Source: Shimia_B sp038528385
Lineage (GTDB): Bacteria; Pseudomonadota; Alphaproteobacteria; Rhodobacterales; Rhodobacteraceae
Direction: 5' to 3'
DNA length: 64,000 nt
Assembly (NCBI GenBank): GCA_038528385.1
Contig: JBCBET010000005.1
Location: 132,084 to 196,083, forward strand
Position 1 is the first letter of the stretch. Each line of letters begins with the position of its first letter. Below the pieces are notes generated by a model. The model ran no database searches and was not told the DNA's origin. It saw only the letters and a program-made list of their open reading frames with translations. Positions 8,753 to 17,919 of the stretch are shown here, in pieces. A program made the translations under genes and the position numbers.

Positions 8753-9354
8753 GTCGCGACCCTCGCGGCGTGCTCGGCGGCGGAGAGGTGGTAGGCGGGG
8801 GAGATGAACTCCTCCGCGCGCTTGATCCAGCCGCCCTTGCCCCCGTCGCGGCGCCGCGCGTATTTGCGCGAGGCGGGCCTGCGGTCGGCGAGGGCGTAGT
8901 AGTAGCTGCGCCGCTCGATCCCGTAGGCGTCCACCATGTGGCCGGGGGCGACCGCCCATGCCCGCGCCGTGGCCGCGAGCGTCTGCGGGCCGAGCGCGCC
9001 GTCCACCGTGACCGGGAAGCCCATGCGCCCCAGGAGCCGCTGGAGGATCTTGATCGCGTTCGCCCCGGCATTGACCTGCATGTCGAAGACGCTGGGTTGC
9101 AGCGGTGCGGGCAGATCGGCGATGCGCGGGCCGTGGAAGTAGTGCGTGAGGAAGATGTCCACGGCCTCCTCCACCGTCAGGCGGCGGACATCGTCGCGCG
9201 AGACCTGCCCGTCGCCGTCGAGATCGAGCCCGAGGCGACGCATGGTGTGGATCGTCACGCCGTATTTCGTGGCCCCGCCGGCATCGTCGGGGTCGTCCAC
9301 ATAGCCGCCCTCCCGGGCCACGATGTCTTCGGCAATTTCGCGCACTGTCTGCAT
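8743..9354 (-). CDS. Endolysin-like peptidoglycan hydrolase, GH108 type (GTA lysis)
   Basis: A 203-aa protein with the glycoside-hydrolase 108 N-terminus VAREGGYVDDPDDAGGATKYGVT, where the Glu of EGGY is the expected catalytic acid. The C-terminal half carries a peptidoglycan-binding-like repeat (LQRLLGRMGFPVTVDGALGPQTLAA). Inserted at residues 44-55 is an EF-hand-like loop (DLDGDGQVSRDD), suggesting calcium binding. There is no signal peptide, consistent with export through the overlapping holin. By family and pairing it corresponds to the endolysin used to release gene transfer agent particles (R. capsulatus rcc00555 type). A TTAACCCAT motif 45-50 bp upstream resembles a CtrA half-site. Confidence 0.8.
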   Translation of the reverse strand: MQTVREIAEDIVAREGGYVDDPDDAGGATKYGVTIHTMRRLGLDLDGDGQVSRDDVRRLTVEEAVDIFLTHYFHGPRIADLPAPLQPSVFDMQVNAGANAIKILQRLLGRMGFPVTVDGALGPQTLAATARAWAVAPGHMVDAYGIERRSYYYALADRRPASRKYARRRDGGKGGWIKRAEEFISPAYHLSAAEHAARVATWG

Positions 9355-9435
9355 GCCCGCCCTCCATCGGCTCTGGTGCGGGAGGGTGTGCGGAATGGGT
9401 TAACGGCTGCTGAGCGGGCCGCGCGGTGGACCCCC

Positions 9436-9471
9436 GGATGCCTCCGGCGGAAGTACGGAGCACAAAGAAGG
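9436..9471 (+). repeat. Dispersed intergenic repeat, degenerate copy (GCCTCCGGCGG type)
   Basis: GCCTCCGGCGGAAGTA followed by a purine-rich GGAGCACAAAGAAGG tail. A related sequence occurs on the minus strand at 61661-61699 (GCCTCCGGCGGAGGTA, then TTTGGGGAAAAATGAAGG). From memory this resembles a short repeat common in intergenic regions of Rhodobacteraceae. It lies in the gap between ccmE and the endolysin gene. Confidence 0.5.
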
Positions 9472-9491
9472 CGGGCGGCGGCGCTGCCCAG

Positions 9492-9935
9492 TCAGGTGTC
9501 GGGCTCCTGGTAGACGCCCTGTTCCTTGAGCGCGTCGATGACCTCCTTGGGCATGTAGGTCTCGTCGTGGCGCGCGAGGATCTCGGAGGCGCGGAAAGTG
9601 CCGTCGATGAAGGAGCCGGTGCCCACCATGCCCTCGCCCTCGCGGAAGAGGTCGGGCAGGATGCCCGTGTAGGTGACCGGGATCGAGGCGCCGCCATCGG
9701 TGACGCGGAAGGTGATCGCCTCTCCCTCGCCGCGGATGAGCGTGCCCTCCTCCACGAGGCCGCCGATGCGAAAGACCTCTGTGGGGGGCGGCGGGGTCTC
9801 GGCCACCTGAGAGGGCGAGCGGAAGAAGTTGATCCCGTCCTGGAACGCATAGCCCACGAGCGCGGTGGCGCCGATGAGCGAGACGAGCGCCAGGGCGATT
9901 ACCTGCATCCGCCGTTTCTTCTTCAATCCGCGCAT
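9492..9935 (-). CDS. ccmE: Periplasmic heme chaperone CcmE
   Basis: A 147-aa protein with one N-terminal membrane anchor (MQVIALALVSLIGATALVGYAF after KKKRR) and a periplasmic OB-fold domain. The covalent heme-binding histidine is His123 in ARHDETYMPKE, with Tyr127 as the expected axial ligand (the HxxxY form). It receives heme from CcmC and passes it to CcmF. It follows argC by 16 bp and may be co-transcribed with it. It is separated from ccmF by the endolysin/holin pair and a 137-bp gap. Confidence 0.95.
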   Translation of the reverse strand: MRGLKKKRRMQVIALALVSLIGATALVGYAFQDGINFFRSPSQVAETPPPPTEVFRIGGLVEEGTLIRGEGEAITFRVTDGGASIPVTYTGILPDLFREGEGMVGTGSFIDGTFRASEILARHDETYMPKEVIDALKEQGVYQEPDT

Positions 9936-9951
9936 GGCAGAGCCTCTCCGC

Positions 9952-10980
9952 TCAGGGGAAGACGGGCGCGAGCAGGAGCCCCGCCGTCTCCTCCTCGGCG
10001 AGCATGAGGTTGGCGTTCTGTAACGCCTGCCCGCTCGAGCCCTTGGTCAGGTTATCTAGCACGCTCACGACGATGGCCCGGCCCGGACGCCGGTCGGCCA
10101 CCACGCCCAGATGGCAGAAATTCGAACCGCGCACGTCCTTCATCGCCGGGAGCGCGCCCATGGGCAGCACCTGGAGGAAGGTCTCGTCGGCGTAGGCTGC
10201 GTCGAGCGTGGCGTGGATCTCGGCGGCGTCGCCCTTCAGGTACGTGGTGAGCAAGATGCCCCGGTTCGCCGGGATCAGATGAGGCGTGAACTGCACCTGC
10301 ACGTCGCGCCCCGCGATCTTGCTGAATTCCTGGTCGAACTCGCCCAGGTGCCGGTGGGTGCCGCCCGCGGCATAGGCGAAGCCGTTCTCGGAGAGCTCGG
10401 CATGGAGGAGATGCTCCTTGAGCGCGCGCCCCGCGCCGGAGACGGCGGCCTTCAGGTCCATGATGATCTCATCGAGGTCGATGACCCCGGCGGTGATGAG
10501 CGGGCGGAGCGCATACTGCCCTGTGGCCGCGTTGCAGCCCGTGCCCGCCACGAGGCGCGCGCTCTCGATCTCGTCCCGGTAGAACTCGGTGAGCCCGTAT
10601 ACCGCCTCATCCTGCAGGTCAGTGGCCGAATGCGGCTGCCCGTACCACTTCTCGTACTCCGCCGCGTCGCGCAGCCGGAAATCGGCTGAGAGGTCGACGA
10701 TCTTGATATCGGCGGGCAACGCCCGGATCACCGCCTGGCTCGTGGCATGGGGCAGCGCGCAAAAGACGATGTTGGCGCGCGAGAAATCGATGTCGTCGAT
10801 CTTTTGCAGGGTGGGCAGGCGCAGGTGGCGCAGATGCGGGAAGACCTCCGCCATCTCGCGCCCGGCCTTGCGGTCCGCGCTCAGCGCGATGATGTCGATG
10901 GAGGGATGGGTGGCGATGAGGCGCACGAGCTCCGCGCCCGTATAGCCCGAGGCCCCAAGAATGATGGCTTTATGCGACAT
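9952..10980 (-). CDS. argC: N-acetyl-gamma-glutamyl-phosphate reductase
   Basis: NADPH-dependent reductase for the third step of arginine biosynthesis. The 342-aa protein has the N-terminal dinucleotide fold IILGASGYTGAELVRL and the active-site cysteine Cys149 in VAGTGCNAATGQY. The histidine region HRHLGEFDQE is also present. The GCNAATG form is the longer ArgC subtype rather than the GCYPT form of enterobacteria. It precedes ccmE by 16 bp and follows murI after 49 bp, all on the minus strand. No other arginine genes are in the window. Confidence 0.95.
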   Translation of the reverse strand: MSHKAIILGASGYTGAELVRLIATHPSIDIIALSADRKAGREMAEVFPHLRHLRLPTLQKIDDIDFSRANIVFCALPHATSQAVIRALPADIKIVDLSADFRLRDAAEYEKWYGQPHSATDLQDEAVYGLTEFYRDEIESARLVAGTGCNAATGQYALRPLITAGVIDLDEIIMDLKAAVSGAGRALKEHLLHAELSENGFAYAAGGTHRHLGEFDQEFSKIAGRDVQVQFTPHLIPANRGILLTTYLKGDAAEIHATLDAAYADETFLQVLPMGALPAMKDVRGSNFCHLGVVADRRPGRAIVVSVLDNLTKGSSGQALQNANLMLAEEETAGLLLAPVFP

Positions 10981-11029
10981 GGCACGGTCCCTTCGGCGCT
11001 CATGTAGGAAAAATCGGTTTGAGCCGCAA

Positions 11030-11842
11030 TCAGGCGGCGGCGAACTCGATCTTTCGTCGCAGGAACTGCGTGGCGCGGCTCGAGACGCGCGCCGCGTCGC
11101 CGGTGGTCAGGTAGCCCGTCGCCTGACCCTGCCCGTGCATTTCCGGGTGGCGGGTGAGGTAATCGGCGAGGCTTTCGGCCACGAGGTTGGCCTGGCTGAA
11201 GACCCGGACGCCGGGGCCGAGGGCTTCCGCGAATTCGGCCTCCATGATCGGGTAATGCGTGCAGCCGAGGATGGCCGCGTCGGGATTGGGCATCTTGCGC
11301 TTGAGAGCGTCGACATGGCTTTTCACGAGGGCCTCTGCGAGGATCATGTCGCCCTCCTCGATGGCGTCGACGACGCCGCCGCAGGCCTGCGCCTCCACGT
11401 CCACGCCGATGGCGCGAAAGGCGAGCTCGCGCTGGAAGGCGCGGCTGGCCACGGTGGCGGGCGTGGCAAAGAGCGCCACGTGCTTCACATCCACCTCCCG
11501 CGGGGGGGAATTGTCGCCCCAGCGGCGCTCCGTAAGCGCCTCGATCAGCGGCACGAAGACACCGAGCACGCGTTTTTCGCGCGGCACCCAGCCCTCCTGC
11601 ATGCGCCTGAGGGCGGCGGCGGAGGCGGTGTTGCAGGCGAGGATCACGAGATCGCAGCCCTCCTCGAAGAGCCGGCCCACGGCGGCGGTGGTCAGCCCGT
11701 AGATGTCATCGGCGTCCCGCACGCCGTAGGGCGCATGGGCGCTGTCGGCGAAATACTTGAACGGCACATCCGGCAGCCGCGCCTGGCAGGCGGCCAGCAC
11801 GGTGAGCCCGCCCAGCCCTGAATCGAAGATCCCGATCGCCAT
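11030..11842 (-). CDS. murI: Glutamate racemase
   Basis: Makes D-glutamate for peptidoglycan by a two-cysteine, cofactor-independent mechanism. The 270-aa sequence contains IGIFDSGLGGLTVL at the N-terminus, the first catalytic cysteine Cys70 in LACNTAS and the second Cys194 in GCTHYP, so the active site is complete. Length is typical. The start codon touches the stop of the upstream acyltransferase (one base shared, TGATG), indicating coupling. Confidence 0.96.
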   Translation of the reverse strand: MAIGIFDSGLGGLTVLAACQARLPDVPFKYFADSAHAPYGVRDADDIYGLTTAAVGRLFEEGCDLVILACNTASAAALRRMQEGWVPREKRVLGVFVPLIEALTERRWGDNSPPREVDVKHVALFATPATVASRAFQRELAFRAIGVDVEAQACGGVVDAIEEGDMILAEALVKSHVDALKRKMPNPDAAILGCTHYPIMEAEFAEALGPGVRVFSQANLVAESLADYLTRHPEMHGQGQATGYLTTGDAARVSSRATQFLRRKIEFAAA

Positions 11843-12741
11843 CAGCGGTGGCGCTCTTCGTATTCGAAGCCGCGGTCGGTTGCGTTGAAGGGGTTCGGGC
11901 TGAGCGCGTAGGTGGCGGCGCGCAGGTATTCCATCATGGCCTTGGGGTCTTTCGCCCGCGCCTCGAGCTCCGCCTGCGGGAGCGGCTCGCCCACGACCAT
12001 GCGCACGGGCTCGTCCGTCCTGGATTTGAACTCCTTGATCAGGAGCGCCATGCGCAAGGTGTAATGGAGATGCGAGGCGATCTGGAAAAGGCGGCTGTTA
12101 TGGCCGTCAAAGAAGATCGGGACCACGGTCGCGCCGGATTTCGCCACCATCTTGGCCGTGAAGCTGCGCCAGCCGGGATCCATGGGACGCCCGAAGGGCT
12201 TCATGGCGGTGGAGACCGTGCCGCCGGGAAAGATGCCGATGGCCCCGCCCTGCCCCAGATAGTCGAGCGCAGCCTTGCGGGTCTCGAGATTGAGCCGCAT
12301 GGCCTCCTTCGTCTCCTCGAAGGAGATGGGCAGGATCACGCGGTTGAGCTCCTCGGCCTTGCGAAAGACCTGGTGCGCCATGATCCGGAAATCGCCGCGC
12401 AAATTCGACAGGATGTGCCCCAGCACGAGCCCGTCGAGGATGCCATAGGGGTGATTGGCGATGAGGATGAGAGACCCGTCGCGGGGAATGCTCTCGAGCG
12501 AGCCCCCCACGATATCGAGCGAGAGGCCATAGCGGCTCAGCATGACGTCCCAGAAATCGCGCCCCTGGGCCACTTCCTCCTCGTAGCCGCGCGCGCGGCG
12601 AATGAGCCGGAGCCGACCCGTGGCGTTTTCCATGGCGCGGATGAGCGCGCGACCGCCCTTCGTCTCCGCGGAATGCGAATAGGAAATGTCGCGCGCCACG
12701 TGGCGCGTCTTGCGATGTCCGTCAGTTCTCATGGAGCGCAT
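11842..12741 (-). CDS. Lysophospholipid acyltransferase-like protein (PlsC superfamily)
   Basis: A 299-aa protein from the ATG at 12741 (MRSMRTDGHRK). It has the acyltransferase block I as LIANHPYGILDGLVLGH and block III-like FPGGTVSTAMKPFG, then a region VVPIFFDGHNSRLFQ. The His-to-Asp spacing is five residues (HPYGILD), as seen in the group related to OlsA or putative-hemolysin acyltransferases. It probably acylates a lysolipid at the inner membrane; the acceptor cannot be told. The longer frame to 12864 would add low-complexity residues across a promoter region. An ATG nine bases downstream (12732) is possible. It diverges from the LysR gene. Confidence 0.8.
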   Translation of the reverse strand: MRSMRTDGHRKTRHVARDISYSHSAETKGGRALIRAMENATGRLRLIRRARGYEEEVAQGRDFWDVMLSRYGLSLDIVGGSLESIPRDGSLILIANHPYGILDGLVLGHILSNLRGDFRIMAHQVFRKAEELNRVILPISFEETKEAMRLNLETRKAALDYLGQGGAIGIFPGGTVSTAMKPFGRPMDPGWRSFTAKMVAKSGATVVPIFFDGHNSRLFQIASHLHYTLRMALLIKEFKSRTDEPVRMVVGEPLPQAELEARAKDPKAMMEYLRAATYALSPNPFNATDRGFEYEERHR

Positions 12742-12938
12742 GCCGCTCTGCCCCCTCTCCCGTTGGCTGCGTAGTATATAGGCGGCCCGAGCCAGCCAAG
12801 CACCCATCGCGCCGCACAGAGCACAGCCCGCGAAATTCCGTTGCCTTCGCGGCAAGAGTGGCACACCCGCATCAAAAGTCTGTATACGCGGTCGGGAGGA
12901 CGGCGCGCCGCCCTCGCCCTCCTGGAGAGCGGACCGCC

Positions 12939-13844
12939 ATGGACTGGGACAAGCTACGGATCTTTCATGCAGTGGCCGATGCGGGCTCGCTCACCCATGC
13001 CGGTGACACTCTGCACCTGTCGCAATCGGCGGTGTCGCGTCAGATCCGCGCCTTGGAGGAGGCGCTGGGCGCCACGCTCTTTCACCGCCATGCGCGCGGG
13101 CTCATCCTCACCGAACAGGGCGAGCTCCTCTTCGACGCCACCTCGTCGATGAACAAGCGCCTCGATGCCGCCGCCGCGCGCATCCGAGACAGCGAGGAAG
13201 GCGTCTTTGGCGAGCTGCGCGTGACGACGACCACGGGCTTCGGCACGCTCTGGCTCGCGCCGCGGCTTTCGAAGTTCTACGACAAATACCCGGAGATGAA
13301 GATCGACCTCATGCTCGAGGAGCGGGTGCTAGACCTGCCCATGCGCGAGGCCGACGTGGCGATCCGCATGAAGGAGCCGAGCCAGGCCGATCTCATCCGC
13401 AAGCGGCTCATGTCGATCCGGATGCGCCTCTATGCGACGCCGTCATACCTCGCCGAGCACGGCACGCCCGCGGAACTCGCCGATATCGCCGGACACCGCC
13501 TCATCTGCCAGAGCACGAAGAGCCCGCAGGTGGCCGCGGGCGCGCGCCTCGTGCAGCACCTCCTGACCTTCGAGATCCCGTCGCTTTTGACGGTGAACAA
13601 CTATTTCGGGGTGCTCCAGGGGGTGATCCACAATCTGGGCATCGGTGTTTTGCCCGACTACCTCGCGCTCGACACCGACAGCCTCGTGCCCGTGCTGCCG
13701 GAAGTGGACAGCGCAGAGGTGCCCGTGTTCCTCGCCTACCCGGAGGAGCTCAGGCAGTCGCGGCGCATCGCGGCCTTTCGCGACTTCGTGCAGGGCGAGA
13801 TCATGGCCACCCGCAGACAGCAACGCGACACCGCCCCCGTCTGA
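12939..13844 (+). CDS. LysR-family transcriptional regulator
   Basis: A 301-aa regulator starting at MDWDKLRIFHAVADAGSLTHAGDTL. The winged helix-turn-helix recognition segment is LHLSQSAVSRQIRALEEALGATLFHR at residues ~25-50, followed by a coiled linker and a periplasmic-binding-fold effector domain. I prefer the ATG at 12939, with GGAGAG upstream, over the frame opening at 12858. It diverges from the acyltransferase gene across 197 bp, which contains a TATATA-like box near 12775. Autoregulation or control of the acyltransferase is possible but unproven. No metabolic partner gene identifies the effector. Confidence 0.88.
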   Translation: MDWDKLRIFHAVADAGSLTHAGDTLHLSQSAVSRQIRALEEALGATLFHRHARGLILTEQGELLFDATSSMNKRLDAAAARIRDSEEGVFGELRVTTTTGFGTLWLAPRLSKFYDKYPEMKIDLMLEERVLDLPMREADVAIRMKEPSQADLIRKRLMSIRMRLYATPSYLAEHGTPAELADIAGHRLICQSTKSPQVAAGARLVQHLLTFEIPSLLTVNNYFGVLQGVIHNLGIGVLPDYLALDTDSLVPVLPEVDSAEVPVFLAYPEELRQSRRIAAFRDFVQGEIMATRRQQRDTAPV

Positions 13845-13896
13845 AGCCATGCGCTGGGCGCATATCGGCTATGCCGCATTCGATGCATTGTCACGC

Positions 13897-13925
13897 TTGC
13901 CCGGCTGAACGGCCCGCCCCATATG
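13897..13925 (+). promoter_or_regulatory. Candidate promoter for the small RNA
   Basis: TTGCCC at 13897-13902 and CATATG at 13920-13925 are separated by 17 bp. Transcription would start near 13932, just before the candidate RNA hairpin. The -10 match is moderate. Confidence 0.35.
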
Positions 13926-13931
13926 CACGTT

Positions 13932-14016
13932 CGAAAGCAGCGCCTGGCGTTTGTTTTCAACCTCCCTGTTGGACTTGGCCGGGCCTGCTCTCCTGAGCGC
14001 GCCCGGCTCTTTTTTT
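13932..14016 (+). ncRNA. Candidate small regulatory RNA with anti-Shine-Dalgarno loop
   Basis: About 85 nt ending in a strong intrinsic terminator. A 6-bp hairpin (TTCAAC at 13956-13961 with GTTGGA at 13968-13973) displays the loop CUCCCU, complementary to ribosome binding sites. This arrangement recalls the alphaproteobacterial CcsR / Cuckoo / alpha-r14 small RNAs, which present CCUCC-type loops, but I have not matched it to an Rfam family. It sits in the otherwise gene-free 465-bp region between the LysR gene and purL, and no convincing ORF overlaps it. Confidence 0.55.
13978..14016 (+). terminator. Strong intrinsic terminator of the small RNA
   Basis: Stem GCCGGGC (13978-13984) with GCCCGGC (14001-14007), an inner stem GCTC/GAGC closing a TCCT loop, then a run of seven Ts at 14010-14016. 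It lies 134 bp after the LysR stop, so it could also end that transcript. Confidence 0.8.
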
Positions 14017-14093
14017 CGCCCTCCGGAAACGCTGCTTCCCGGCGGCTCGGACGACCGCGGGCTGGCCCGTCGCGCGCGTTTTTCAATGCACAC

Positions 14094-14168
14094 GTTAACG
14101 CTTCTGAGCGATCTCATGTGCGCCGATCTTGTATGTACGCCTTGTGTACAGCTTGTGTACGGAATGTG
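14094..14168 (+). repeat. Triple GTAC array with 11-bp period, copy 1
   Basis: GTAC cores lie at 14135-14138, 14146-14149 and 14157-14160, exactly 11 bp apart. The last two sit in TTGTGTAC and the last is followed by GGAATGTG. GTTAACGC occurs at 14094-14101 upstream. An equivalent array in the same orientation lies at 61748-61810. The rest of the 14018-14309 gap before purL shows no gene. Confidence 0.6.
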
Positions 14169-14309
14169 ACGCCGTCGTTTTGCGTCTTCGACCGCCGCAG
14201 AGGACCGGGTAACCGCACCGCGCGGTCACGCTCTGCCGTGTTGGTTCCGCGCTCTCTTCCCCTCCCTTGCGCCATCGCCTAAACCGCTGCGCATCATCTG
14301 AGGGGCGCC

Positions 14310-16475
<2,166 letters not shown>

Positions 16476-16609
16476 GGCCGCGCAGCGGGGGGTGACGCCG
16501 CGGAAAACGCCCTGCGAGGACGGTCCGTCCGGCACGGTGTGCGCGCCCGGTCCCCTTGCAGTCACATTCGGCGCGTTCTACCTTTGAGACAAGCTACGCG
16601 GAGGCATGC

Positions 16610-16846
16610 ATGGCCATTTCATCCCACGACATAGAGGTGCTGATCCGGGCGGACTTCCCCGAGGCGGAGATCACCGTCGAGGGGGATGACGGCGCGCATT
16701 TCGCGGCGGTGGTGGTGGATGAAAGCTTCCGCGGCAAGAACCGCGTGCAGCAGCAGCGGATGGTTTATGCCGCGCTCAAGGGCGCCATGGACGGCCCCAA
16801 CGGCGTGCTCCACGCGCTGGCGCTGACGACCAAGGTGCCGGAGTAG
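16610..16846 (+). CDS. BolA/IbaG-family protein
   Basis: A 78-aa protein with the BolA signature FRGKNRVQQQRMVYAAL and the C-terminal histidine His68 in GVLHALALTTK, which in the family can ligate a shared [2Fe-2S] cluster with a CGFS glutaredoxin. The ATG at 16610 follows GGAGG; the longer frame from 16556 is not credible. A monothiol glutaredoxin lies two genes downstream, so a BolA-Grx iron-sulfur or iron-sensing partnership is a sound inference. It starts 134 bp after purL. Confidence 0.9.
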   Translation: MAISSHDIEVLIRADFPEAEITVEGDDGAHFAAVVVDESFRGKNRVQQQRMVYAALKGAMDGPNGVLHALALTTKVPE

Positions 16847-16851
16847 GCCCG

Positions 16852-17094
16852 GTGGATGCGAGCCTCCTCATCGTCGGCGTGAGCATCGCTATCCTCGCCA
16901 TCCTCGTGGCGCGCGCCATCCATGTCGTGCGCAAGGAGAAGGGCTCCGACCCGCGCGGCTCTCTCCCCGGCGAGGGCGACCACACGATCCACGCCGAATA
17001 CAGTTCCGGCCTTTCCGGCCATCATTCCAGCTACAAGGTGCCCCGCGACCCGCAGGCCTACGCGCGTCGCTTCGTGCCGAGACAGAAAGAGTGA
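16852..17094 (+). CDS. Small single-pass membrane protein, unknown
   Basis: An 80-aa protein starting at GTG 16852, five bases after the bolA stop. It has one N-terminal membrane helix (LLIVGVSIAILAILVARAI) followed by a basic, polar cytoplasmic tail (VVRKEKGSDPRGS...). No enzyme motif is visible. The tight spacing between bolA and grxD implies one transcript. It could be an accessory of the BolA/GrxD system or unrelated; I do not recognise a family. Confidence 0.65.
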   Translation: MDASLLIVGVSIAILAILVARAIHVVRKEKGSDPRGSLPGEGDHTIHAEYSSGLSGHHSSYKVPRDPQAYARRFVPRQKE

Positions 17095-17098
17095 CCCC

Positions 17099-17473
17099 AT
17101 GACCGATACGACCGCGACCGCCGCAGAGGCCATCAAGTCCACGATCGAGGCCCATGACGTGGTGCTTTTCATGAAAGGCACCAAGGCGATGCCGCAATGC
17201 GGATTTTCAAGCAAGGTCGCCGGCGTGCTGAACTACATGGGCGTGGAGTATCAGGACGTGAACGTGCTCCTGGACGACAGCATCCGGCAGGGCGTGAAGG
17301 ATTTCTCCGACTGGCCCACGATCCCGCAGCTTTACGTGAAGGGGGAGTTCGTGGGCGGCTGCGATATCATCACGGACATGACGCTTTCGGGGGAGCTCGA
17401 CACGCTCTTCGAGGACAGCGACGTGGCGTTCGACAAGATTGCCGCGGAAAAGATCCGTGAACACAATTCCTGA
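17099..17473 (+). CDS. grxD: Monothiol glutaredoxin (Grx4 type)
   Basis: A 124-aa CGFS glutaredoxin. The active-site motif is MPQCGFSSKV with Cys34, and the glutathione-binding elements KGT (residues 26-28), WPTIPQLYVKGEFVGGCDI and the cis-proline are all present. These proteins assemble and carry [2Fe-2S] clusters, often as a heterodimer with BolA, encoded here two genes upstream. I chose the ATG at 17099; the long frame back to 16922 only shadows the preceding gene. Confidence 0.95.
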   Translation: MTDTTATAAEAIKSTIEAHDVVLFMKGTKAMPQCGFSSKVAGVLNYMGVEYQDVNVLLDDSIRQGVKDFSDWPTIPQLYVKGEFVGGCDIITDMTLSGELDTLFEDSDVAFDKIAAEKIREHNS

Positions 17474-17506
17474 ATTCCGTTCGCAAATCGGGTCTTAACC
17501 TGCACA

Positions 17507-17525
17507 GCTCATGCACTGCATGAGC
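17507..17525. terminator. Palindromic hairpin between convergent grxD and zapA
   Basis: GCTCATGC (17507-17514) and GCATGAGC (17518-17525) form a perfect 8-bp stem with a 3-nt loop, one base from the zapA stop and 34 bp after the grxD stop. No T-run on either strand, so termination is plausible but not certain. Confidence 0.4.
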
Positions 17526-17526
17526 A

Positions 17527-17919
17527 TCAGGCGGAGCGCTTCTCCAGCTCCGCGGCGATGGCCTCGGCGCGGGCGGCGAGCTCTTCCATGGCGTCGGAGA
17601 CCTGCGGAGGCATAACGGCCACCTCGACGCGGTTGGGCTCGGGCGTCGGGAGATCCTGCAATTCGGAGATGAGCGCGTCACGCCGCGAAAGCTTGTCCTC
17701 CGCCGCGCGGACGCGGTCCTCCGTCTCCGCGGTGCGGTCGGCGAGCATGAGACCCGCCATCAGGAGCATCTGAGCCTCCGGGATGCGACCGGTATGCTGG
17801 ATGAGGGCCGAGGCCTCCTTGTCGAGCATCGCCGCGGCGGTCTGGAGGAAATGCTCCTGCCCCGGCTCGCAGGAAACCTCGAAGTCACGGCCACCGATCT
17901 TGATCTTCACTTCAGGCAT
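17527..17919 (-). CDS. zapA: Cell division protein ZapA
   Basis: A 130-aa ZapA, an FtsZ-ring stabiliser. The N-terminal domain reads VKIKIGGRDFEVSCEPGQEHFLQTAAAMLD, followed by a long coiled coil (ADRTAETEDRVRAAEDKLSRRDALI). ZapA forms antiparallel tetramers that crosslink FtsZ filaments. Its start overlaps the end of the upstream coiled-coil gene by 8 bp, so the two are translationally coupled. The C-terminal ~30 residues (VSDAMEELAARAEAIAAELEKRSA) add another helix. Confidence 0.92.
   Translation of the reverse strand: MPEVKIKIGGRDFEVSCEPGQEHFLQTAAAMLDKEASALIQHTGRIPEAQMLLMAGLMLADRTAETEDRVRAAEDKLSRRDALISELQDLPTPEPNRVEVAVMPPQVSDAMEELAARAEAIAAELEKRSA

Noticed and set aside
14018..14309. Purine riboswitch or leader before purL
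   Set aside because: No purine-riboswitch junction sequences or alternative terminator were found before the start codon; only the GTAC array stands out.
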